From: Bacteroidales bacterium UBA6828
GTDB lineage: Bacteria > Bacteroidota > Bacteroidia > Bacteroidales > Paludibacteraceae
Direction of reading: 5' to 3'
Length of the DNA: 16,734 bases
Assembly (NCBI GenBank): GCA_002452095.1
Contig: DKEG01000048.1
Span: forward strand, 1 to 16,734
The notes under the pieces are model-generated. The model was not told the DNA's origin and did no database searches. It was given only the letters and a program-made list of their open reading frames with translations. The position numbers and the translations under genes are program-made. Positions 6,390-15,300 of the stretch are shown one piece after another. Numbering within the stretch: the stretch's first letter is position 1; the number at the start of each line of letters is the position of its first letter.

Positions 6390-7832
6390 ATGCCTTTTGA
6401 ATTTATAGGACATAGCATTTCCATACCCGGACAAATCCTGATGCAGATATTTGTCCTTGCGACGCTTGTATATATGCTCTGCAAGCATTACCGGGACATC
6501 CTGTCTGTGCTCTTGATACTGCTCTGCTGGCCGCGTGTGTTTATCTTCTTTGGCAAGGGCGTAGAGAATACCTACAAAATAGCGATGCTCCTGCTTTGCC
6601 TGTATGTCGCCTACAGATACAAGGCATGGAGAGCATACGTGCCGCGTGAACGATGGATAGTGCTTGCCTATGTCCTGTTCACAGCACAATTTGTATTGTC
6701 AGCGATATATTTCTCCCCTGTAGCAACTTCCGTAACTACGCTCTTGAGTCAATACGCCCGATACATTGAAGCCTTTCTGCTGTATTTTATCATAAAAGAA
6801 GCGGTGTATTGCCGAGGCAAAAAAGAGCAACTGCTACGCCTGTTCTATGATATAGGTTTGATGCAAATCATCATATCTGTATTCAAGTTTGCCGTGTTCC
6901 GTGGACAGATAGAAGGGCTTGTCGGCTCATTTTCTATTCCTGGCGGCGAAATGGGAACTACCATCCCTATTCTTTGGTTCATCATTCTTTGGCTCTATCG
7001 CAAAGGGCAGTTCAGCAAATGGGACTGGCTCTATCTGCTGGGACTGCTGTTCCTGGGTTTCACCACGGGAAAGCGGGCGGTGATGTTCATCTTGCCTGTG
7101 GTGGTCTTTGTATTCTTTGTTTATGTGCAGGGTGTGCGCATCAAGAAGTCGTGGATTGCTATGCTCGCCTTTGTCCCGTTGCTGTTCTATTTGGGTGTAC
7201 GACTCACACCAACCCTCAATCCCGAACATCAGGTGTGGGGCAGTTTCGATTGGGACTATGCCATTGGTTACGCCGAAGAATACCAGTTCGGAAAAAAAGG
7301 CATAGAGGGACAGATGGAGGAGTATCAGGAAGACAGGCAAACTCTGCAGTATGCAGGCGGACAATTCTCGTATATGTCGCCCCAAAAGCAGACGGCAGAG
7401 GGACGGGGCGGAGCAACCATTGCCCTGTTCAAACTCTTGGTAGGTATTTACCCGTCTATCAGCCAAGACTGGTGGGGCATAGGTTTCAACAGTATGTATA
7501 GCACCGACTATGCCGAGTTTGACGAACTGCCGCTCACCATTCGCCTGAACCACAAAGGCTCTGCAACCGGGTTCTTCCAGAGTTATGTAACCACAGGTCT
7601 GCTGGGGGCTCTCTGTACCATATTCTTCTGCTTTATATTCTGGTTCTATTGCCTCAATCACCGGCTGCGGCTTACTATCATCGGTATATGTGCATGGGAG
7701 TACTTTATGTACACGGGCATACTTTTCCGTACACCCGTATTTATGGCATTGCTGTTCCTCGTGGTGCATTATGTCAATGCCGAAATCATACAACGCAGGC
7801 AACCATTCAACCGTCTCACGCCTAACAGATGA
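6390..7832 (+). CDS. Wzy-like polysaccharide polymerase (O-antigen ligase/polymerase type)
   Basis: A 480-aa integral membrane protein with roughly ten to twelve hydrophobic segments (for example about 15-33, 36-54, 62-78, 88-108, 190-205, 211-225, 230-247, 255-272, 402-420, 428-445 and 448-463). A large hydrophilic loop at about 273-395 is rich in Gln, Glu, Asp and Gly. That plan, many helices with one large loop near the C-terminal third, fits Wzy polymerases, which join lipid-linked repeat units on the outer face of the inner membrane. TTGKRA at 225-230, GIGFNSMYS at 363-371 and GSATGFFQSYVTTGLLG at 390-406 resemble conserved patches of the family. The start is 24 bases after GT4, and the stop overlaps the next GT2 by ATGA. 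The coding strand is clearly richer in C than in the acyltransferase and GT4 genes. An O-antigen ligase is the main alternative. Confidence 0.78.
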   Translation: MPFEFIGHSISIPGQILMQIFVLATLVYMLCKHYRDILSVLLILLCWPRVFIFFGKGVENTYKIAMLLLCLYVAYRYKAWRAYVPRERWIVLAYVLFTAQFVLSAIYFSPVATSVTTLLSQYARYIEAFLLYFIIKEAVYCRGKKEQLLRLFYDIGLMQIIISVFKFAVFRGQIEGLVGSFSIPGGEMGTTIPILWFIILWLYRKGQFSKWDWLYLLGLLFLGFTTGKRAVMFILPVVVFVFFVYVQGVRIKKSWIAMLAFVPLLFYLGVRLTPTLNPEHQVWGSFDWDYAIGYAEEYQFGKKGIEGQMEEYQEDRQTLQYAGGQFSYMSPQKQTAEGRGGATIALFKLLVGIYPSISQDWWGIGFNSMYSTDYAEFDELPLTIRLNHKGSATGFFQSYVTTGLLGALCTIFFCFIFWFYCLNHRLRLTIIGICAWEYFMYTGILFRTPVFMALLFLVVHYVNAEIIQRRQPFNRLTPNR

Positions 7833-8827
7833 AAATCAGTATTGTCATACCCGTTTACAATGTGCAGGCATACTTGCGCCAATGCGTACAGAGTGTGCAA
7901 GGGCAGACCTACCGTGATTTGGAGATAATCTTGGTGGACGATGGCTCTGCCGATGACTCTGGGCATTTGTGCGATACCTTGGCTGCCTCAGACCCGCGTA
8001 TCCGTGTTATTCACAAGCCAAATGGCGGACTGTCCGATGCACGCAACGTGGGATTGCAACACGCTACAGGCGAGTATGTCCTATTCTTAGACTCGGATGA
8101 TTACTACGCAGATAACCAAGTCGTTGCTAATCTTGTGCAGACATTAGAACATTGGCAGTATCCGGATGACTTGTTGTTTTGCCGTACGGATTTCTATGAG
8201 GATATTCATATTAGTACGAATGAATCACCATACAATACAGAGGTCATAAATGCAAAACTGACTCCGATAGAATGTTTTGCATATTTGTTGGCTGCTCAAC
8301 GTTTCAATATGAGTGCATGCTTCCAGATAATCAAGCGTAGTGTATTAACAGACAACCATATAGAATTTGTCGTTGGATTGCGCAACGAAGATATAGATTG
8401 GAGTATACAACTATGGCGTAAACTCCGTTCTGTCAAGGCTGTAAACCTCTATGGCTATGTATATCGTCACCGTGCAAATTCTATCACAACTACTTTGTCT
8501 ATGCACGATTATCGTTCGTATGATTTTATGTTTGACAAGTGGTCACAGATCCTTTCGCCCGATATGCCCGACGAATGTCTCTTCCTTCAATATCTTGCTT
8601 ACATATATCCGACAATGGTTTATGGCTATTTCCAGTTGAAATATGCAGAACGTAAGGAGGCGTATGCTGTCCTTAAAAAACACAAAGGCATTCTCATGTA
8701 TTCTACTACTCGTAAATCCGACAGGATAGATTATGTACAACATCTGGTCGGTTTGCGATTGTGTGTGTATGTTTTTGCTTTCTATGGCTCTTGTCTCAAA
8801 CCGATTATCCGAAGACTGAAACGATGA
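7829..8827 (+). CDS. family 2 glycosyltransferase
   Basis: A 332-aa GT-A fold enzyme with textbook motifs: ISIVIPVYN at residues 3-11, VDDGSADDS at 36-44, KPNGGLSDARNVGL at 63-76, FLDSDD at 86-91 (metal-binding DxD) and RNEDIDW at 184-190 (probable catalytic base in the ED pair). Residues about 290-325 end in a hydrophobic, basic tail (LRLCVYVFAFYGSCLKPIIRR) that may associate with the membrane. It overlaps the polymerase stop and the deacetylase start by 4 bases each, so expression is coupled. The first 300 or so bases are GC-richer than the remainder, which is distinctly AT-rich, hinting at recombination between the conserved catalytic end and a divergent C-terminus. Donor and acceptor are unknown. 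Confidence 0.92.
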   Translation: MKISIVIPVYNVQAYLRQCVQSVQGQTYRDLEIILVDDGSADDSGHLCDTLAASDPRIRVIHKPNGGLSDARNVGLQHATGEYVLFLDSDDYYADNQVVANLVQTLEHWQYPDDLLFCRTDFYEDIHISTNESPYNTEVINAKLTPIECFAYLLAAQRFNMSACFQIIKRSVLTDNHIEFVVGLRNEDIDWSIQLWRKLRSVKAVNLYGYVYRHRANSITTTLSMHDYRSYDFMFDKWSQILSPDMPDECLFLQYLAYIYPTMVYGYFQLKYAERKEAYAVLKKHKGILMYSTTRKSDRIDYVQHLVGLRLCVYVFAFYGSCLKPIIRRLKR

Positions 8828-9693
8828 AAAATGTAGTATTGACTTTCCATAATGTACAGGATGCCGTTTGGTTTGAACGAACCTTGCGTTTGATAAGCAG
8901 ATTTTATTCGTTTGGTACGTTAGATCAATTGTATGCTCGCTTATCGGGACGGGAACTGGCACCACGTAGAATGTGTTTTCTTTCTTTCGATGATGGTGAA
9001 CGGAGTGTATATGAGGTTGTCTTTCCTGTCTTGAAACGACTGAATATACCTGTTGCGATGTTTGTATCCCCGTTTAATATACGAGAGGGGGGGGCATTTT
9101 GGTTCCAACGAATGCGGCAACTGCAACCTCAAGAAACGGAAAAGATGAAAACGTTACCATTGGCAGATATTGACCGCCGTATCGAGACGTTAGACCCTTC
9201 CGGTGCTACGAATGGAGATTTGAATATAGATGTTCCAATGTTTGAGGCGTTGAAAAAGAGCGGATTGGTTACTTTTGGGGCACACACACAACATCATCCA
9301 ATACTATCCAATGAATCGGATGATACGTCTCACAACGAAATCCGTGATTCCATTGTTGATTTAGAGCAGTTATTGGGGGCAAAAGTGCGTTATTTTGCCT
9401 ATCCGAATGGCGGAGAGAAAGATTTCTCCATTAGAGAAATCAACACATTGAAACAATGTGGAATAGATATGGCATTTTCTACAATCCCCGGTTATGCAAC
9501 CCACGATGATATGTATGCCATCCGGCGTATAGGACTAACTTGTGGAAACTCTCTGCATATAGTACTCAAATTGTTGTTCCCGCAAATGTTTGTAAAGATT
9601 AGTTTGAAATGCAAACAGATTATAGGGCTATCACTCACCATTCACCTGTTCGCCCTGTATGGCACCCTGAAACGCAAACTGCGTGGAGGATAA
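8824..9693 (+). CDS. polysaccharide deacetylase (NodB/CE4 domain)
   Basis: A 289-aa protein with carbohydrate esterase family 4 motifs: SFDDG at residues 54-58 (general base Asp and metal-binding Asp), AHTQHH at 153-158 (the two metal-binding His, H154 and H158) and YFAYPNGG at 190-197. The family removes N- or O-acetyl groups from sugars, usually through a metal ion. No signal peptide is seen, so it probably acts on a precursor or lipid-linked sugar in the cytoplasm, or is anchored by the hydrophobic C-terminal stretch (IIGLSLTIHLFALYG). The ATG at 8824 overlaps the GT2 stop; an ATG at 8761 is inside the GT2 gene and adds a segment without family similarity. A G8 run (9087-9094) lies between the FDDG and HTQHH motifs. 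It is the last gene of the coupled run. Confidence 0.88.
   Translation: MKNVVLTFHNVQDAVWFERTLRLISRFYSFGTLDQLYARLSGRELAPRRMCFLSFDDGERSVYEVVFPVLKRLNIPVAMFVSPFNIREGGAFWFQRMRQLQPQETEKMKTLPLADIDRRIETLDPSGATNGDLNIDVPMFEALKKSGLVTFGAHTQHHPILSNESDDTSHNEIRDSIVDLEQLLGAKVRYFAYPNGGEKDFSIREINTLKQCGIDMAFSTIPGYATHDDMYAIRRIGLTCGNSLHIVLKLLFPQMFVKISLKCKQIIGLSLTIHLFALYGTLKRKLRGG
9087..9094 (+). repeat. G8 homopolymer tract in the deacetylase gene
   Basis: Eight consecutive G residues at codons 88-91. Slippage by one base would remove the second metal-binding motif and everything after it. Confidence 0.9.
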
Positions 9694-9858
9694 TAGAAAC
9701 GATTTAATAGTACAACTGACCAAAACTGTAACTATCTACAATATCAGATAACAAATATATCCACACATTGTTGAGAATACAAGTGCAGGCGATAGGAAAC
9801 GCATAGAGGCAAGTGGCATGTTTTTTGTTGTGCAATACGCAAATATATCAGCAGAAAG

Positions 9859-9872
9859 TGTAGAACTCTACA
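9859..9872. other. short palindrome upstream of the ATPase gene
   Basis: TGTAGA, two bases, then TCTACA, ending 24 bases before the ATG at 9897. It could be an operator or small leader hairpin. The rest of 9694-9896 shows no gene and no clear TAnnTTTG promoter. Confidence 0.35.
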
Positions 9873-9896
9873 ACTCTTGATAAAGTAAAATAGCAG

Positions 9897-11138
9897 ATGA
9901 ATATCTATCCGAGAGAGAAATATGTGCAGCAACTCCTGTCGCTGCGGCAAAATGGACTGGTAAAAATAGTTACCGGTCTTCGCCGTGTGGGGAAGTCGTA
10001 TTTATTATTCACGCTTTTCCGGCAACGCTTGCTGCAAGAGGGTGTATCGGAAGACCATATCATCGGAATACCTTTGGATTCGTACGCAAACAAACATCTG
10101 CGTAAGGCAGAAACGCTCTACCGGTTTGTGCAGGACCAAGTGCAATCAACGACGGAGAGATACTATATCTTTATTGATGAAGTGCAACTGTTGGAAGACT
10201 TTGTGGAGGTGCTGAATGGTTTTCTGTATATGCCCAATGTGGATGTGTATGTTACGGGGAGCAATGCCCGTTTCTTGTCGTCTGATGTCGTTACAGAGTT
10301 CCGTGGGCGTGGCACACAAGTGCATCTCTATCCGCTTAGTTTCAAGGAGATACACGAAGTCTCGAATGCTGATGTATTTACGCTGTGGCAAGACTATATG
10401 TATTACGGTGGCTTGCCGATGGTGGTATTGGCAAACAACACACAGCAGAAAGCACAGATGTTGCAAGACTTGCTGAAAGAGACCTACTTGAGTGACATTA
10501 TCAGCCGCAACCAAGTAAAGAATGACAGTGATTTAGAGGAGTTACTGGTACTTTTAGCCTCTAACATTGGTACATTGACCAACCCGCATAAATTGGCGAA
10601 TACTTTCAAGAGCGAGAAAAAATCGGATATATCGCATAGTACAGTCAAACAGTATATTGACTATTTTATAGACTCGTTCCTTGTTTCTCGTGCCACACGT
10701 TACAATATCAAGGGGCGTAAGTATATTGACTCTCCCTATAAGTATTACTTCTCCGATATGGGACTGCGCAATGCCCTGTTAGGATTCCGGCAGGTAGAAC
10801 CCACGCACGCAATGGAGAATATTCTCTACAACCACTTGCTGGAACAGGGCTATTTGGTTGATGTGGGAAATGTGTCTGTGGTAGGCAAGAATGCCGAAGG
10901 TAAATCACAGCGTGCTACCTACGAGGTGGATTTTGTTTGCAACCGTGGCAGTGAACGTGTCTATATCCAGTCTGCTTATAGTATCCCTGATGAAGAAAAG
11001 TTGCAACAAGAGCAACGCTCTCTGATGCTTACAGGGGATTCTTTCCCCAAAATGATATTAACTACGGACAATATCCCTTGCCACTCGTTGGATAATGGCA
11101 TAGTACTGATGAATGTATATGACTATTTACTATCATAA
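9897..11138 (+). CDS. AAA_14/DUF4143 ATPase
   Basis: A 413-aa ATP-binding protein of the AAA_14-DUF4143 type, abundant in Bacteroidota. Walker A GLRRVGKS is at residues 27-34, Walker B YIFIDEVQ at 90-97, and VYVTGSNARFL at 118-128 is the sensor-like strand. The C-terminal DUF4143 part carries MENILYNHLLEQGY at 306-319 and YEVDFVCNRGSERVYIQSAY at 342-361, a remnant PD-(D/E)xK nuclease-like fold (Glu, Asp and a Q-S where many nucleases have ExK). The cellular role of the family is poorly defined; links to DNA and to toxin-like functions have been proposed, none proven here. It stands alone, 203 bases after the polysaccharide run and 89 before gmd, probably with its own promoter. It is full length for the family with no visible damage. 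It may be a later insertion between the polysaccharide genes and gmd. Confidence 0.88.
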   Translation: MNIYPREKYVQQLLSLRQNGLVKIVTGLRRVGKSYLLFTLFRQRLLQEGVSEDHIIGIPLDSYANKHLRKAETLYRFVQDQVQSTTERYYIFIDEVQLLEDFVEVLNGFLYMPNVDVYVTGSNARFLSSDVVTEFRGRGTQVHLYPLSFKEIHEVSNADVFTLWQDYMYYGGLPMVVLANNTQQKAQMLQDLLKETYLSDIISRNQVKNDSDLEELLVLLASNIGTLTNPHKLANTFKSEKKSDISHSTVKQYIDYFIDSFLVSRATRYNIKGRKYIDSPYKYYFSDMGLRNALLGFRQVEPTHAMENILYNHLLEQGYLVDVGNVSVVGKNAEGKSQRATYEVDFVCNRGSERVYIQSAYSIPDEEKLQQEQRSLMLTGDSFPKMILTTDNIPCHSLDNGIVLMNVYDYLLS

Positions 11139-11164
11139 TCCAATACAAACAAATCCCCACACAG

Positions 11165-11189
11165 TGGCTTACATGAAAATGGCTTACAT
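11165..11189. repeat. short direct repeat before gmd
   Basis: TGGCTTACAT occurs at 11165-11174 and 11180-11189, 15 bases apart, with a weaker relative (AACTTACAC) near 11210. It lies in the 89-base gap upstream of gmd and may be regulatory or chance. Confidence 0.4.
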
Positions 11190-11227
11190 ACAGTAACCCC
11201 ACATAAACTAACTTACACAAAGTATAT

Positions 11228-12331
11228 ATGAAAACAGCATTAATCACAGGCATCACAGGTCAGGATGGCTCCTATCTGAGCGAGTTCCTCCTCGGCAAAG
11301 GCTATGACGTACACGGCATCATCCGCCGCAGTTCGGTGGACTATCGCGAGCGTATCGCCCACCTCGAAGGTAAGCCCCATTTCCACCTCCACTATGGCGA
11401 TCTGTCCGACTCCATGGGTTTGATACAGGTCATCGGCAAGGTGCGCCCCGATGAGATATACAACCTCGCCGCACAGTCGCATGTGCAGGTCTCGTTCGAC
11501 TCGCCCGAGTTCACCGCAGACATTGATGCCACGGGTGTCCTGCGCGTCTTGGAGGCTGTCCGTGCCTGCGGATTGGCGTCCACGTGCCGTATCTACCAGG
11601 CGTCCACCTCGGAACTCTACGGCAAGGTGGAGGAGGTGCCGCAGAACGAGAACACGCCTTTCCACCCCTATTCGCCCTACGCCGTGGCTAAACTCTACGG
11701 CTACTGGATTGTCAAGGAGTACCGCGAGGCGTACAATATGTTCTGCTGCTCGGGTATCTTGTTCAACCACGAGTCCGAGCGCCGCGGCGAGACATTCGTA
11801 ACGCGCAAGATTACCCTTGCCGCCGCCCGTATCGCCCAGGGCAAGCAGCACAAACTCTACCTCGGCAACCTCTCTTCGCTCCGCGACTGGGGCTATGCCA
11901 AAGACTATGTCGAGTGCATGTGGCTCATTCTCCAGCATGACAAACCCGAAGATTTTGTCATCGCCACGGGTGTGCAGCATTCCGTGCGTGAGTTTTGCGA
12001 TTTGGCTTTCCGCGAGGTGGGCATCACGCTCCGTTTCGAGGGCGAGGGGCAGGACGAGAAAGGTATCTGCGTAGCAGGTCCCGCTCATCTGATAGGCAAG
12101 ACCCTTGTGGAGGTGTCCCCCGATTTCTACCGTCCGACCGATGTGGTCAACCTCTGGGGCGACCCCACCAAAGCCAGAGCCGAACTCGGGTGGAACCCCG
12201 GCAAGACCTCTTTCGAGGAGTTGGTGCGCCTCATGGTGCGTTCCGATATGAAGAAAGTGGCTGCCGACCACGCCGCTGAGCAAGCCCGCACCAACCTCGC
12301 CGAGTACCTTGAGAAAGGCATCGTCAAATAA
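11228..12331 (+). CDS. gmd: GDP-mannose 4,6-dehydratase
   Basis: A 367-aa short-chain dehydrogenase-like enzyme that converts GDP-D-mannose to GDP-4-keto-6-deoxy-D-mannose in the cytoplasm, the first committed step to GDP-L-fucose and GDP-D-rhamnose. Evidence: NADP-binding GITGQDGSYLSEFLL at residues 8-22, RRSS at 33-36, YGDLSDS at 56-62, NLAAQSHVQVSFDSP at 79-93, ASTSELYG at 125-132, the catalytic Tyr-x3-Lys at 151-155 (YAVAK), NHESERRGETFVTRKI at 180-195, and the FYRPTDV region near the C-terminus. Length and motif order are standard. The ATG at 11228 directly precedes the dinucleotide-binding strand. GMER/fcl, which normally follows, is absent; the next gene is a helicase. The gene is markedly more C-rich than the polysaccharide genes upstream, suggesting it belongs to the resident chromosome rather than the cluster. 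Confidence 0.95.
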   Translation: MKTALITGITGQDGSYLSEFLLGKGYDVHGIIRRSSVDYRERIAHLEGKPHFHLHYGDLSDSMGLIQVIGKVRPDEIYNLAAQSHVQVSFDSPEFTADIDATGVLRVLEAVRACGLASTCRIYQASTSELYGKVEEVPQNENTPFHPYSPYAVAKLYGYWIVKEYREAYNMFCCSGILFNHESERRGETFVTRKITLAAARIAQGKQHKLYLGNLSSLRDWGYAKDYVECMWLILQHDKPEDFVIATGVQHSVREFCDLAFREVGITLRFEGEGQDEKGICVAGPAHLIGKTLVEVSPDFYRPTDVVNLWGDPTKARAELGWNPGKTSFEELVRLMVRSDMKKVAADHAAEQARTNLAEYLEKGIVK

Positions 12332-12346
12332 GTCCCGCCAATCAGT

Positions 12347-15300
12347 ATGAGGATTACCAATTTTGCTTCGCATATCGGCCCTGTCATCTATCGTCGCGGA
12401 CTGAACTACTGGAATGAGGGACGTGTCCGGAATGTAAAAGAGGAAAACGGCTGCTATACTGCAACGGTACAAGGTACGCAGAACTACACCACAACCGTGC
12501 AACTGAACGGCGATGAGATTGTCAGTACGAGTTGCAACTGCCCCTATGGCGCGAACTGCAAACATATTGCGGCACTCCTTTGCGAAATCCGCAAACGCAG
12601 AATAGGCACGAAGCAAACTGCCCCCAAAGTAGAGAATATAGTACCCGAAGAACAAATCGCTTTCCACGGCTTGGAACTTACAGAAAAGGAACTGTTCTTT
12701 CTCTGTTATCTGGCGTATTTCAGTTACATCGACGAAATACCTTACTTGTCGGGGCAGGTATCCATCTCGGGGCATACATGGAAGTTCACCAAAACGGAGC
12801 AAAAACAATATGCCTACAACTGGCACAGCACAAATTGGCTGCACAAGACCTCTTCCTTTTATAATTTCTACGGCTCTTCCTACTTGTTTTACAACGTCTC
12901 GCGGGATAAGGTCATTGTTGTCCTGCGCGAACTGGTTGAAAATCACACCGATTGGCTGAACTATTTCCGGAGTCTCGGGCTCTATGAAAATAATCCGATA
13001 CAATATGCCATAGACATTATGGAGGTATTGACGGGCAAGCACCCCAATCCGGAAATACCATTGACCGAGGTGCAGAACCCTCAATGGCTGATAGATATTC
13101 TTACTCCGCTGGTGGCAACAGAGGAACCCGAACGCCTGAGTGCTGCAATACAAAACCGGTTACTTATTTCTGTCTTGATGCTCTCGGCGGGGCGTGCATT
13201 GGACAACGAGAATGTGCCGCTTATTGAACGCATCGGGCAGGTGCTTGATGCCTGCAAACAGCCCACTGATGCGTGGCATGCAGCATACCAATCCTACCGT
13301 ATGTGTGCCTTCTATGCCACGGGCAACTTGCTCCCTATGCTCAATGCCAATGTCATAGCCTCCGGCACGTACTATACTTCTGCCGTCCAACTGCTCTACC
13401 AAAACAAGTTGGACGACTCTATCCGTGCTTTCCAAGACGGGCTGAAAAAGTGCGGTCTTTTGCGCACGTGGAAGTTTATCCCAAAAGACCACATCTCGTT
13501 TCTGATGTATGTGATTGCCTTGGGCTTGCGCCACCATGATGACGACATCGCTCTCCTGCGCAAGATGCTCAAGAAAGCCAACGAGTCGGAAACCGCCTAT
13601 CTGGCACCTGTTTTTGCCTTGGTCGAGTTCTTCCAATCGCCAACACAAGCGAAGGATACCGAACTGTTATGGCAGGTATTGCGCGATACCCCTTGCCCGC
13701 TCAACCGCTCTATTGCCTCACTTATCTTGTGTTTCTTTGGTGAGCAAAAGGAACTCAAAGACACCCTTCCCATGTCATCTTTTGCAGTGTTGCAATGCGA
13801 ACTGGCAGCCTACACCCACGGCGACAAAGGGACTTTCCCCTATCCGCCGGTCCTGCAGCGGGTACCGATATACGAGACATGGAAACTGGAGTTGGAGGAT
13901 ATCATCCGTCATGCCGCCCCCGCTACATCTCAAACCGAGGAAAAACCGCGCAAAGCCCGCTTGTGCTATTTATTTGACGGATATTTCGATGGAAGCATTG
14001 AGGTGCGTGAGCAGACCATTCTCAAAAATGGCTCGTGGGGAAAGGGCAAAGCGGTCAGTGCTTCGCGTTATGCCGCTAAGGAAGTTCCTATGGACGATAT
14101 TGACGAGAAGATATACACCGCATGGTCTCAGGCAAAGCGTTCCCGTTACTATGAGATATTTCCTTCCTTATCACTTGTTCTCCCTTTCCTCAAAGGCACC
14201 GACAAACTCTATCGGGATACTCTCCATGGTATGGACATGGTTTCCGTTCACGAAGAAAAACCGTTCCTCTTTACCCGCCGCCGCGGTGATGACATCGTCT
14301 TTACGAGCAATATCCCCTCCGATGCCGAGCAACTGGACGATATGTGGTTAGACCGCTCCGATCCCATCGAATGGGTCTATTATCCGATGCCGTCGAGGCA
14401 GCAGAAGTTGTTCGAGCGCATTCTCCAACTCGGGCAAGTACCCGCCAAGGCGGAACCGCTGCTCAAGCAACTCTTTGGCACCCTGCAAGGGCAGATAGAG
14501 GTGCACTCCGACATCGAAGGGGCTACCGAGATGGAGCAGGTGCAGGGGCAAGCACATCTCACGCTCCGCATTGCACCGCAAGGCGAACTCTATCGTATCG
14601 CACTCGGGCTGTTCCCTCTCCCCGGGGGCAAACAATGGCTGTTCCCCGGCGAGGGAGACAAACGCCTGTTCGAGATACGCAACGACGCGCGTGTCGAAGT
14701 CATACGCAACAAGACCGCCGAACAGAAAGCCCTGCGCCAATTCAATGCACTGATTACCACCCATATACATTGTGCGTTATTCTCTTCCGCCCTCCGCGAG
14801 CAGGACATCACAATGGCGGATTTGCTCGCCCTCTTGGAGATAGCCCCCGACTACGAACCCCTTTTCTCTATCGAGTGGCAGGAGGGCAAACCTATTATCG
14901 TCCGCAAAGCCGACCCCGCAGCGTGGAATATCTCTGCGCACCAACAGGGTGGTTGGTTTGACATCGAGGGGGAAATACCCCTGTCGGACGACCATATCAT
15001 CTCTATGGCGCAACTGCTCTCGCTCTTGCGGGAGAGCAATGGCAACTATATCCGCCTCTCCTCTGACGACTATATCACTCTCTCCGATGCCCTCCGTCGC
15101 CAGTTGGAGCGCATTGATGCCGTGGCGCAAACCCGCTCCGGCAAAGTGCAGATACCCGAACTGGCAATGACCGTTCTCGGCAGTTCCTTGCAGGGCGAAA
15201 TGGATATTCACGAACCCGACACACTCCTGCAAATGCGCAGTCGTATCCGCGAAAGCGAACAGATGGCTTTCGCCGTACCCGATACCCTCAATGCCACACT

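Noticed and set aside
6927..7802. 291-codon minus-strand open frame opposite the polymerase gene
   Set aside because: It is the antisense shadow of a hydrophobic membrane protein; composition rich in His, Gln and Glu is what such a shadow gives.
11240..13153. 637-codon open frame on the minus strand opposite gmd and the helicase N-terminus
   Set aside because: It lies opposite two well-supported genes with strong motifs. Its openness follows from their third-position bias, and its protein shows no recognisable domain.
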